31,927 nucleotides of DNA. Source: Fragilaria crotonensis (taxonomy: Eukaryota; Bacillariophyta; Fragilariophyceae; Fragilariales; Fragilariaceae). The stretch covers positions 1 through 31,927 of the forward strand of contig JAKSYS010000702.1 of the NCBI GenBank assembly GCA_022925895.1, written 5' to 3'. Position 1 is the first letter of the stretch. Each line of letters begins with the position of its first letter. Both the position numbers and the translations under genes were made by a program. Positions 10,361 through 19,680 of this stretch are shown in pieces. The notes under the pieces are model-generated. The model made no database searches and was not told the origin of the DNA. It saw only the letters and a list, made by a program, of their open reading frames with translations.

Positions 10361-10910
10361 TCACTCCATCAACGCCGCCCCTGCATTTGAAGAAGGTGCG
10401 AGTACATAATGTTTGAAATCAAAGTTATCTCCTTTGAAGTTGCGCTCTTCCTTCCCATCCAACTTCCGTGTGAACGGGAACCCACGCGGCAGCATCTGGA
10501 ACGAACTCATACATGGAGAAGTATCCGACCAATGGCGTCAAAACAACGTCCTTTCCAACCATGCTAAAACGCATGCCTTCGACTTTTGTCATCCAGGCAT
10601 CTTGTCAAAGATAGCTGTTAACTCAACTTCCTTGCCGTTGTACGGATCTGAGATTGTCATGAGAGCCCGGTCATCATCAATCTCTTTCCACGTAACAAGT
10701 CCCTGTTCCGGCAAAAAGAACGCTTGGGATCAAGGCGGCCTCTGCAAGCCATCGTTGCATTTCTCCTCTCGCGAGCATATCCTCCGCTTCTTGACCAAAT
10801 GGGGGCGGAACCACAGAAAAAACACCAAATAAATGCGCAGTTAAACGACCGATACCTGAAGTCCACGACATGCGCAACGGAGTATAAGTACACCGTGTAC
10901 ATGTCACTGC
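10361..10910 (-). CDS. DUF6920-like protein, frameshifted
   Basis: Minus-strand reading gives IGRLTAHLFGVFSVVPP, GEMQRWLAEAALIPSVLF, then after a frame change near 10675 DDRALMTISDPYNGKEVEL. After another near 10592 come MTKVEGMRFSMVGKDVVL, TPLVGYFSMYEFVPDAAAW and VPVHTEVGW. A third change near 10455 gives EERNFKGDNFDFKHYVL and a stop at 10361-10363. The order RWLAEA...P, a Thr-rich strand, T-x-x-x-G-x-F-x-x-Y, P-x-x-x-E-V-x-W and F-x-G-D-x-x-D-x-K-H is the DUF6920 pattern as I remember it. The usual N-terminal part is missing or lies in an unidentified upstream exon. An ATG at 10871 is the most convenient start, but it is uncertain. The function of the family is unknown. It lies downstream of MsrA on the same strand. 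Confidence 0.5.
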
Positions 10911-11144
10911 TCTGACGATCCTTGTGTCGAACCCTCGAGTGGGTCATATGAAAGAGAAAAATGTTCCGACTTACATGCAGATGTGTCTGATGTATCGAAT
11001 CATCTGCAGTACCATGGAGCAATCTTCAATCGTAGGACAATAGCAGGGGGTTGTCACGATTGCGAAAAAATGCATCATTTCTCACGCAAATATGTCACGA
11101 ACACAATGCATGACGACGGTACCAGTTATTGGATGGAAAAGGCA

Positions 11145-11973
11145 TTAGACCGTATCGGGGCAACCTTGGCCAATAATCCTTCCATCTTCAAGCGCCAATT
11201 CGACGAGGTTGTTATACTCTTTCCCGTAAGGTTCCGACTGAAAATCATCTCTAAATTGCATGAATACTTCGGCTTGATGGAAGTGAAATAGGCTCGAGTC
11301 GTAGACATATACAAGCTTGCCTTTTCCGTAAGTGTCTGGTCGTTTCCACTCCAATTTCCAGCTGGAATCCCATTGCCTCCCTGCTGCTCGAACTGCTGCA
11401 TACGCTGGATGTTTCGTTCCTGGGCAATCCGATGACAGATCGATACTCAGGTCCTCGGTCCATTGGATCAACGCGCTCTCCAGTATCAGGGTCAAACAAA
11501 TTAAAATAAACTTCGCTGAAATCTTCAATTTTGTCTTCTGGTATCTTCATTCCGACAACTTCGGCGTGACCGAGTTTCGAGTAATCAGCAATGTTTTCAA
11601 AATTGTGATAGCATACTCGTCCTTCGGAACCTTGTGACGTTCCACCGGCGTACCCTGCGCGGGATGTTAGTTGCGGGTCTGTCCTGCCGAGAAGATCTCG
11701 TTCGGCTTGCACAAATTCATGCTGAATATGCCAATAGCAACCGACCCCAAAGTAAACATCGACTACCGGCTGTGCGGTTTCTTCGGCCAGAGACCGATCA
11801 GAATCAGAAGTATTGAGTCCTGAAGTGATACCCGCGACCGTGTTGCGCAATGGAGTACGACGTCTGGACACGACGTCGTAGGTCTCCGATGGATTGTCGG
11901 CAATGATGGAGCGAAGCACTGACAGAGCGAGGACGATCGACAGGAACATCATGGCGCATTTGTAATGTTCCAA
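11145..11973 (-). CDS. msrA: Peptide methionine sulfoxide reductase A homologue, secretory signal, one frameshift
   Basis: The first 26 residues include MMFLSIVLALSVLRSIIA, a likely signal peptide, which could be part of plastid targeting. The catalytic motif is GVGCYWH with Cys at about residue 79 (the usual form is GCFW). MsrA landmarks follow in order: GYAGGT, VCYHN, LGHAEVVGM, FNLFDPD, RGPEYRSVIGLP. At about 11419-11424 (CCCAGG) the frame shifts by one base. The other frame then gives KHPAYAAVRAAG, LVYVYDS, FHFHQAEVFMQF and a GCPDTV C-terminus, as expected in algal MsrA-like proteins. MsrA reduces methionine-S-sulfoxide in proteins. Because both sides of the break are well conserved, a sequencing indel is as likely as a real lesion. 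Confidence 0.8.
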
Positions 11974-12407
11974 GAATTGCCCGGTACATGAACTATTACT
12001 GAAGTCTACAAGATCATATGATACACGTTATGCATACACAGTATGTGTATACGAGTACTGTACCTGATTTCTGGACTATTTCTGGCATACAAGTAGTATG
12101 ACGTATGACATAGATACTATTCATACATACTTACATACTACATACCGACATCCGACAGACCGACATACCCCTTTCACCTCTACTGTCGTAGCAACCGTTA
12201 AATCATGCCAAAAAAAAAGGGGAAATTGCTATTGTACCTGTTATCTACTCCAAAAATTGAAAACACCTGTTATCTGCTATAATATACCCCCTCAAATGAC
12301 AATAATAGCACGCTAATTTTTAATATACCCATAACCCCAGTTATCTTTTTGCAATTTTTGCAATAGCACCACTTATGTTTTACACAATTTGCAAATAACA
12401 CCTGTTA
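11974..12407. other. Upstream region of msrA, then AT-rich degenerate repeats
   Basis: The interval 12000-12150 contains ATACA/TACAT-rich sequence. From 12225 a motif like AACACCTGTTATCTGC recurs loosely (near 12231, 12249, 12396, and again at 13207 beyond the MITE). No gene was seen. The MITE sits inside this repeat tract. Confidence 0.5.
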
Positions 12408-12521
12408 GAGCATTCTCTATGGAGGGGTATATTTGAGTAAATTTCAACTTTTTTTCAAAAAAGCATTCTCTATGAGGGGGTATATTTGACATTTAGGGGG
12501 GGTCACAAATATACCCCCCCT

Positions 12522-12563
12522 GGTCAGATTTCGAAAATCTGGCCAGATTTTCGAAATCTGACC
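12522..12563. repeat. Perfect 42-bp palindrome inside the MITE
   Basis: The interval 12522-12542 (starting GGTCAGATTTCGAAAATCTG) is an exact reverse complement of 12543-12563, with no spacer. A shorter perfect palindrome, ATCTGACCCTAGGGTCAGAT, lies near the right end (13142-13161) and shares the GGTCAGAT motif. Confidence 0.9.
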
Positions 12564-12666
12564 CCTAGGTATATTTGGGGGGTATATCGTTGCATTTCTC
12601 ATTCCGCGTGTCAAACTGCGCGTCATCCACTCGAAACCCTCCTAGTAGTCACACTTCATACTCCTG

Positions 12667-12963
12667 TTGATACCAGCCAAATCACCACGCCTGGAACTCC
12701 GACATCACCTTCGTCTCGACGCTCTCCCCGAAGCAACAAGACGAAGGCATGTAGCTACTAGTATTACTATCATACTACCGGTAGCGCCAACAGCAAATCG
12801 GATGCTGTCGGATGAACTCCGACGACACATCCGCCTCGACGCTCTCCCCGAAACAAGAAGACGGCACGTACCAGTGAAAACAGCGCATCAGACGCTGACG
12901 AACGAACTCCGACATAAAGTCGTCTGCCTCAACGCGCTCCCCGAAGCAAAAAAAGGCACGTAG
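12667..12963. repeat. Three diverged tandem repeats of roughly 110 bp in the MITE interior
   Basis: GAACTCCGAC...CGTCTCGACGCTCTCCCCGAA-CAA-AAGACG-CACGTA recurs three times, starting near 12690, 12811 and 12905. On the plus strand the units are open and read as ELRHHLRLDALPE, ELRRHIRLDALPE and ELRHKVVCLNALPE. In another frame the motif reads RRSPRN/SK. It is possibly captured gene sequence. A real product is doubtful. Confidence 0.5.
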
Positions 12964-13196
12964 CCACTGTATGTGTTGTTTTTGTTGTCGGCTCTACGAC
13001 TTCTGCCTCGTCACTTCAATGATGAGATGATGAGACTCGAGAAGTCTGCCGGGTAGTGTAGGAAAAGACCAGTACGTCAGTAGAAAAGGGGGTCAACGAT
13101 AGAGAATGCTCAATTTTTCATTTTTTAAAAAGGGTATATTCATCTGACCCTAGGGTCAGATTTTTGACGTACCCCCCTCAACCATAGAGAATGCTC

Positions 13197-13652
13197 TTAC
13201 AATCTGCAATAACACCTGTTTGGATGGTGCCAATTTCAACTCCACGCAGATTATCATACCCCATAATGTACAAAGCCAACACATTGACACCCTTTCAAAG
13301 GTAAGGATCTCATGCATTGCTTAGCATTATCATGTGTTTCCCACTGATGAGGAAATAAGCTGTGTTATTCCATTGACAAGGCTTGGCTTGTTGGTGTGAG
13401 GAAGTATGTGGTCATCTTGTGTGCTCTTGGGTACATTGTGCTTGCATTGTCATACGTCTTCAGATTTCTTGGGCTTGAGACCGGCCAATAACAAAAATCC
13501 CTTGTATACAGTGCTGTACAAATGTACAACGACGATCTTTTTTGACACCAACACAACACAATCTCATCAGCCATTCATTATCATCAACAGCATCACCCTC
13601 TCCCTCCCCATTCCCTTTTTGACAGTCCCTGTCACTGATTTCTTGTCTCATT
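13197..13652. other. Spacer and probable 5' leader of the Ulp1-like ORF
   Basis: No gene was recognised. The last 90 bases before 13653 are C/T-rich (CATCACCCTCTCCCTCCCC), like a 5' UTR. Confidence 0.4.
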
Positions 13653-13936
13653 ATGCCACCAAAGAAGAAGCCAAGAAGAGCGGCTGTTGAGAAGAACTTT
13701 TTTCAGGAGACCAAAGGTTCACTTTTGCTCTCTTGGCACATGCAGAACATGTGGTGCAGGCGCTTCGGGAGAATAAGTATTTGAGTACAAACCTGTTGGA
13801 CTACTTGATCCAAAGAGGAGCTCCATCTCCCACACTCGACGGCAACCTGTCGTTTGAGCAAGCGACGGTCGCTACCAACTGCTCATTGTATTATTTCATC
13901 TCTCAACATGAGCGGAATCCGTTATTCGTGAAGTAA
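13653..13936 (+). pseudogene. Truncated Ulp1-like protein N-terminus
   Basis: An ATG at 13653 begins MPPKKKPRRAAVEK, a basic, nuclear-signal-like start. In a second frame, about 35 codons later, comes FALLAHAEHVVQALRENKY, then LSTNLLDYLIQRGAP. The L-x-x-N-LLDYLIQRG stretch resembles the N-terminal part of Ulp1/C48-like cysteine peptidases that occur in large families in diatoms, often with mobile DNA. The catalytic His-Asp-Cys part is absent. The reading runs into Copia sequence at about 13905. Assignment is by remembered pattern. Confidence 0.35.
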
Positions 13937-14757
13937 AGAAACGGTGGTTTAGACAAATGACAAAGAGAAAGGTTCCCATGAGACAATGGGACTGTGGTAT
14001 AGTATGGGTGTGTGAGATTACGTCGGTGACAGCAAAGAACTCAGTATTCTCTCTTGGTGGCAGAGCTTCAATGGAGCAAATTACCGGCAAAACACCAGAC
14101 ATGTCGGAATATTTGGACTTCAGCTTCTATAATTGGGTATGCTGGTTCAAAGAGAACGCCGGGGTTGGAGACATCTCATGCAGGGGATGGCTCGGCGTCT
14201 CACACAGAGTTGGAAACCTTTATGTCGCATTGGGTGCTGACCGAGAATGGTAGAGTTAAATCGATAACAACTGTACAGCTGATAACGAACCTCGAACTCG
14301 GAACGATTGATGTTAAAGTGCGATGCAAGCATTACAATGAGTGCATAGCGGAATCACTCAACGATAAGACGTCGACTTGAAGATTGTTGGGATGAGTATA
14401 CCCTGGAAAGCGATGAGGATTTTGCAAATGAATTAAGCAATGCATTATCAGACAGTCAAATACCTGAAGCAGATGAGACATTTTTGCCAGATGTTTGATG
14501 ACAAATACCTTCGAAAGGAGATTGCAATCGCAAGAGGCGCTGGGACACAAGAAGATGCGTGGAATATGGTAGTAAAGTAACCAAGCGATTGCGTGACGCA
14601 GAGGGTCGGCTCATTGGCACGGGACATGACAACCCATAGCTCGATGCCTGAGAATATAAAGTTGAATCTCAAGACGGTCATAACGAATCGTTGTCTGCCA
14701 ATTTGATTGCTCAACACTTGCTTGTATTCACAGATTCAGTACTATAGACCAGGTTGT
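13905..14757 (+). pseudogene. Copia retrotransposon fragment (post-integrase linker region), decayed
   Basis: The frame ESVIREVKKRWFRQM begins at about 13912. It continues with WDCGIVWVCEITSVTAKN, GKTPDMSEYLDFSFYNWV and GVSHRVGNL, changes frame at a T-run near 14219, then gives MSHWVLTENGRVKSITTVQ and NLELGTIDVKVRCK. After an acidic stretch it shows DDKYLRKEIAIARGAG, KVTKRLRDAEGRLIGTGHDN and ESLSANLIAQHLL, interrupted by in-frame stops near 14501, 14577, 14638 and 14649. This is the region between integrase and reverse transcriptase of diatom-type Copia polyproteins. It covers a different part of the polyprotein from the 1831-3279 copy, so the two cannot be compared directly. Confidence 0.8.
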
Positions 14758-16630
14758 TAGCTAGTATGATGCTTACTTAAAATACAATGTGGTGCACCAT
14801 GTACCACATGTCATTGTCATCATGGTCTCTTCCTGTATCATATTATTGCCAATCCGTTGACTTCCACGCTGTTTTATGATTGGAACTTCATTTTTAGCAA
14901 TTCTTGATACTGAACCTAATATGATGGCTGCTTTCAACAGTGATTGCAAGGTGACTTGGCCATGCCCTCCATGCACTTCATAAGAGACCTCCGTATTGTA
15001 CACAAATTCCTTGTGGGCAGTGTGACACCCTTGGAAATTTCACTTTCACACAGCCATGCCAATGACATTGTGCAGCTGTCTGCAAAAAATCCCTCAATTT
15101 GGGATAAATTGAGATACTTGTGGGTACCAGCTCAAGGTGGAAAATGAGCAGGATTTCCAGGGCCTTAAATCTGGCCCTTGAGTAGAAGTACTGCTGGAAT
15201 GTGGTTAAGCCCTGATTAGTGCAGCATTTTAGATCTAATGTAAACTCTTGTGATAGTGGATGAGGCATCACAATGTTTGTGAGAGGAATATTTATGATGC
15301 AAGGTGAAGCCATGCTGGAGCATGTCTGTGATTGAATTTGCTCATTGTGTACAGTATTTATGCATGTATTCTGAGGATTTACCTACACATAGAATCAAAT
15401 AACTGATATCAATAGGGAGGAAGAGCGGAAATTGTATGCCATCAAATGATGCTGGAGATTTGGACGAACAAATGTACCAAGGGAAATGACAAATTGCGAG
15501 TATTAATGTTTCACAGATGGCTACTGTAGTACCTAATTCAATTGATTGTGTGCCGAAGGAGCAAGAATGAGCAAAGCCTTTTCAAGGAAAGAAGCAGAAA
15601 GGTCCCGAAAATGATCATGAAGAATCTTACCCACATCATACTAGCTCTTATGATGATAGGCAACGGAACTATCATGGCCATTATCAACAGAACTGAGGCA
15701 GTAACTGCTGAACAACAACAACAATAATTACTACTGATGCTCAGGCAGAGGGTGAAGAAGTGTAAGAGGCTAAGGCAGTTACGAAGGTTGAGGAAGTCCA
15801 TGTTCATTGCATTTTTCCTGGTAAGAGGGTTATTAAAATTCAAATGGAGACAACAATCACCTGCACACATGGTGAATACAGGTCAACAAGGAAACAATAC
15901 AGGGTCCAGAAAACAGCTCAAGGTACAGAGAAGCTTTCATGATGGAAACAAAGGTGCATCAACACACAAAGCACACCATGTATATCATTGACATGCTCAA
16001 ACCTGATCAATGAATCTGTCTCCACCTTTCTAGCACTTGAGCTCATTTCTCGGCTGCTCTTTTGCTCACTGAAACTTCAGTACCAGCCTCATTATGGAAG
16101 CTTGGTTTCCCTTCACCAAAACTGGAATGACCACGAGCTTTCTACACAAGGACCCAAACACTTGGCCACTTTACTTATCAATCAGCCAAAACAAGCTTGT
16201 AGCAGAACCCAGATGTGGAGGTGCCACTAAAGCTTCTATCGACAAGTTCTTCATCTTGACTTAATGTGAAACGCCTTTCTTAGCAATGGCATCACCACAA
16301 CTACCAAATCAGCCTTCCACTTCATTGTCACAGCACCTGGCAATCTAATTAGCTGGATTGCCTCCCTAAGGAGAGCACTGCAACTTTCCATGATGACTTC
16401 ACTCAAGAAAACAATGCTAACTTGAACAGAACTCCTTGTCCAAACACAATTAATGTGCACTAATCACCACCAGCAGCAACGCAACATAAGCAGCCAAAGA
16501 GTACAGGCAGATGACAGTCAAATCAGGGCATCGTTGAACAAACGAAGGCAGTAGAACATGCTTCAGCATCATTGTTCCCGAAAACTTCTTCCTCTGAACC
16601 CGGCTGATTTGCACCTTTCACAAGCAAAAG
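14758..16630. other. Unassigned decayed sequence
   Basis: Open stretches on both strands (for example 14978-15313 minus, 15737-15991 plus, 16251-16460 minus) have plausible composition but no motif I recognise. Runs such as CAACAACAACAACAA at 15714-15726 occur. It is probably more mobile-element debris between the Copia fragment and the nested transposons. Confidence 0.35.
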
Positions 16631-16635
16631 TCTTA

Positions 16636-17660
16636 TCAGATTGCTGTCAGTGCCTTGTGTGTGCAACTTCTTCCAGCTGGTAACAGGTCTACCTTGTCAT
16701 AATCAGCCAGCAACATTCCTCCCAGTGTCATCAATTGCTGGTGGGATGGAACCCCTGAAGAGCAGATTGCCATCCAATGAGCATTTTTCCGTGAACAAAT
16801 TTCAGCTGCCTTGATTGATGTGCCAGGAAGCAAATCTGAAATGTCTGCCAAAGGCAGTCTGATCAACCATTTGCCAGACCGCTTCACTTCATAAATATTG
16901 ACGTTGCAAGTAATCTTTGAGGTAGCTCCCAGTTATGTGGCTGATATCTGATATGCTCATCACCTTTCCTTAGCTAGAAGTGCACTGGAGCGACGATGAT
17001 GATCGAAATTGCAAGGAGGGATTATTGTCCATCATCATCAGCATTGGTGCTGCTCTTAGCTTGGAGTGGACTGCCGTTGCCAGACCATCAACTTTGACAT
17101 TATATTTGTCATCTTCAAATAGAGTACCGTACGTGGCGCTAGTATCGTGACGATGCTTCATCCACTGGTCAGTTAGTGCTGGTCTGCATAGTTCCTTAGT
17201 AGTGACAAGAAGCTATGATGTCATACTTATCAGTGGGCACTTTCAATTTCAGTCTGAGAATCTTCTGCCAACAAACCTTTCTTTTACGATTCCACCCTAA
17301 CCATTTCTCTGCTTAGTCTCCTACTTTGACGCCGATGGCAAATAAAGAGACACAGTTATAATAGGTGTTACGACTACGCCTCACACACAATCTTACCAGA
17401 TTAACTTTGGTTTCAACTTTCAGCATGGCACCCCTGTGATCACTTGTGGAGATGATGAAGACAATTGTGTTCTTCCCTTCATTCACATGTTAGTATTCCT
17501 GGAAAGAAGCAGCAGAGTAAGATAACAAAAGCTTCTATTTGATAGAAACTGAATGAGATACGTCTACCGGTAATAGAGGAACCTTAACTCTTTGTGAACA
17601 TAAGCTCCAAACTCAGAATTTGGAAACATCTTGCCCAATTGCTTCTGCAGCAGTTCCAGT
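16636..17660 (-). pseudogene. Coding-like minus-strand fragments of an unrecognised gene
   Basis: From about 17660 downwards the minus strand reads LLELLQKQLGKMFPNSEFGA and YVHKELRFLYY. A possible intron (GTAGAC ... TTTCCAG) leads to NEGKNTIVFIISTSDHRGAM and LKVETKVN. A second possible intron starting GTAAGATTG precedes AEKWLGWNRKRKVCWQKILR, LKLKVPTDKYDII, then QWMKHRHDTSATYGTLFEDD and KYNVKVDGLATAVHSKLRAA. A separate stretch at 16636-16887 reads KWLIRLPLADISDLLPG. Several stop codons interrupt. The composition is convincingly protein-like over about 1 kb, but I do not recognise the family. It could be a decayed host gene or a transposon gene. Confidence 0.4.
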
Positions 17661-17663
17661 AGC

Positions 17664-17736
17664 TAGTAGGCAAGCGTTGCGACTCATTCGTACCGAGTCT
17701 GAACACCAGGCCCCTGCTTGTTTGCACAAACCTTCA
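17664..17736 (-). pseudogene. Continuation of pogo-like transposase beyond the Harbinger insertion
   Basis: Directly outside the left end of the Harbinger element, the minus strand reads RFVQTSRGLVFRLGTNESQR. This is the end of the helix-turn-helix segment typical of pogo-like transposases (the pattern RRFV-x-LV-R-GT-ESQR). It is in register with the other half at 21228-21674 once the insert and one TCA copy are removed. Homology fades after about 17665. Confidence 0.65.
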
Positions 17737-17981
17737 GGCTCGTTCTTATCGAGCCTCGTTTTTTGCGGAGGTCCGCAATCTTCTCATGACTTTTTCTGAC
17801 GTGGCCCATTCCAACATTCTTATCGGGAAACAAATATCAAAAACTCCGCAACCTTTGCAGACCTGTGAATTACTTCCACCACGCGTAGTATAAAGTATAC
17901 TAATACTCGGAGTACATCTTTGTAATTGGTATGCACTTGTTGGTTTCTTAGTGTCGCACACTGATCTTGCTTTCAAGTGCA

Positions 17982-19432
17982 ATGGACGTTGCTGCGACCC
18001 CCTGCCTCAACAGGAAGCGCAAGATCAAGGCATTTCCCATTGAACTGGCAAATGCGACAGATGACCGCAGGTCAAGATTTAGCTTCGCTTTGGAGCTTGA
18101 TCCAAACCGAAGGAGCAAAATATGATGGATCTGAGTCCCTTGTCGCCAAGCAGTTGCAGTCAACGTCGACAACAGGAAAGTTGTTGTTGATCTAAAGACT
18201 CTTGTCGTTGATCATCTCTGTCTGTTATGCAAAAACATAGGAGTTGTTAATTGTGGATCTGCCAATAACTTTGATTGCCGAAAGGCCCTTGCTACTTACA
18301 TCAAGTACCACGACGAGTTGGAGCGAAAGGGCCTCACTGCAACCTCTACTGCATCACGACTCACTAGCACTATATGTCGTGCGGTGAATGTTGTATTTAG
18401 CGATCAATTTGTTGAGAACTTCTTTACCGTCAACAACAACATGTCCAGACACGACCATGAACAAACCAAAAGAAACCCGAAGTCACTCTGGATTGCAGCT
18501 ACTCTTGCCCACAATTCTTGCATCGAAAGCGACGTTGATCCACATACGATGGTGCTTCTGCTCCTCCCAAGTATAACATCGACGTGTCTGTCGCAGCAGG
18601 CGAAACAGCGGAAGACGATGATGACGCAAGTACCGTTGGTTGTGGTGGAGCTGAATTTGGCACCCGTGATCCCTTCTCAACAATTCTGAACAATGATCAT
18701 GATCCTCTCATTGAAGGAAGCCTTGAGACTGACAAAGCCATAAACTTCTGGAGGTTGATATCCAATTTGATACAAAGGCGTTTCGGAAAAAAATTCTTGA
18801 CCGTTTCAAGATCCGCCGCATTATGAAGGAGAACATGACAGTCTCTGGCACACACGACAACGAGCCCTGGAATTTTGTTGAGAGTGCAATGACAAAGGTA
18901 CAAGGCTTCACCAAGACTTTTTTTGTGTATTTCTTCTACAAGCGATGCGAAGCATATGATGAGATTGACGCGGTATTCCAACCATTTTTAGATCCAGCCT
19001 TTGTTGGCGATACAACTAGCCTTGGTGGATGCAATGACAGTGACGACAAGGAAGATGGTGTGGGAAGTATTGCTACTACTTCCACGAATAGCTTAAAGAA
19101 GCAAGGTGCGAAGGTGGAGAAGAATGATGATACTAGTGCATTCGACAAAAAGCATTCACTCAAGGTCAGATGACAATACATCATGTGGAACAATCGGCCA
19201 ATCGTGAGCAAGCTCATTTTGAACTTGAACAGGAATCGGCCATTCGCGAGAAAGCTCGTTTTGACCTTCAACAGGAATCGGCCAATCGTGAAAAAGCGCG
19301 TTTTGACCTTGATCTGAACTAAGATAAGTTCTTTGCGTGTCTTGAGGTTGCAAAGGCCATGAACGATTATGAAGAGCTCTCGCAAAATTGGAGAAGGAGG
19401 CTAATGAAATGCCTTTGGTGCTGGGATTGTGA
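17982..19432 (+). pseudogene. Harbinger-associated accessory protein (diatom-type), decayed
   Basis: It starts MDVAATPCLNRKRKIKAFPI and continues with RRSRFSFALELDPN and SESLVAKQLQ, then VNVDNRKVVVDLKTLVVDHL, CLLCKNIGVVNCGSANNF, DCRKALATYIKYHDELE, and after several frame changes AFRKKILDRFKIRRIMKENM, TVSGTHDNEPWNFVESAM and YFFYKRCEAYDEID. A coiled-coil repeat region follows, and KLEKEANEMPLVLGL ends at a TGA at 19430-19432. I recall this protein type as common beside DDE nucleases in diatom genomes. By analogy with Harbinger Myb-like proteins it may bind transposon ends, but I cannot identify a Myb/SANT domain. Frame changes near 18123, 18540-18560, 18650-18750 and 19170, and a stop near 19319, make it inactive. 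Confidence 0.6.
19188..19313 (+). repeat. Three 42-bp repeats encoding a 14-residue coiled-coil unit
   Basis: The reading EQSANREQAHFELE, QESAIREKARFDLQ, QESANREKARFDLD is three consecutive 14-residue units (42 bp each) with charged/hydrophobic spacing suited to a coiled coil. They lie near the C-terminal end of the accessory protein. Confidence 0.8.
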
Positions 19433-19680
19433 GCAATCAGATCTTCAGTCTACTATTTTGCCTTTTTTGTTTGAATTTGATATCGCAAACGTAATTAGAT
19501 AACAACGAAACTTCGACGACGAGTCTGACCTCCCATTAGTGCTGATGTCTGACCTGTGAGTTTAAGACTACTAGACAGCCATGTAGATGTGTACGTAGCC
19601 GTAGCACAGTGGGTCTAAAAACCTTCTTACCAGAACGAAACATAATGTGAACTCGGATTACAAGCTGTGACTATTTGCTG

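Larger units (their letters stand above)
12408..13196. mobile_element. Harbinger/Tourist-like MITE with TTA target-site duplication
   Basis: Termini are GAGCATTCTCTATGG (12408-12422) and its exact reverse complement CCATAGAGAATGCTC (13182-13196), flanked on both sides by TTA (12405-12407 and 13197-13199). A TTA/TAA duplication and a GAGCAT-like terminus are typical of PIF/Harbinger elements. Runs of G and C (GGGGGGTATAT and ATACCCCCC) lie just inside each end. The element is 789 bp, has no transposase, and contains a 42-bp palindrome and a short tandem repeat. The GAGCATTCTCTATG motif occurs a second time, inverted or direct, near 12461, which suggests an internal duplication of the left end. 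Confidence 0.8.

Noticed and set aside
11399-11430. Possible intron acceptor CCCAG in msrA
   Set aside because: The bases before it encode the conserved MsrA segment RGPEYRSVIGLP, so they cannot be intronic. A frameshift is the simpler reading.
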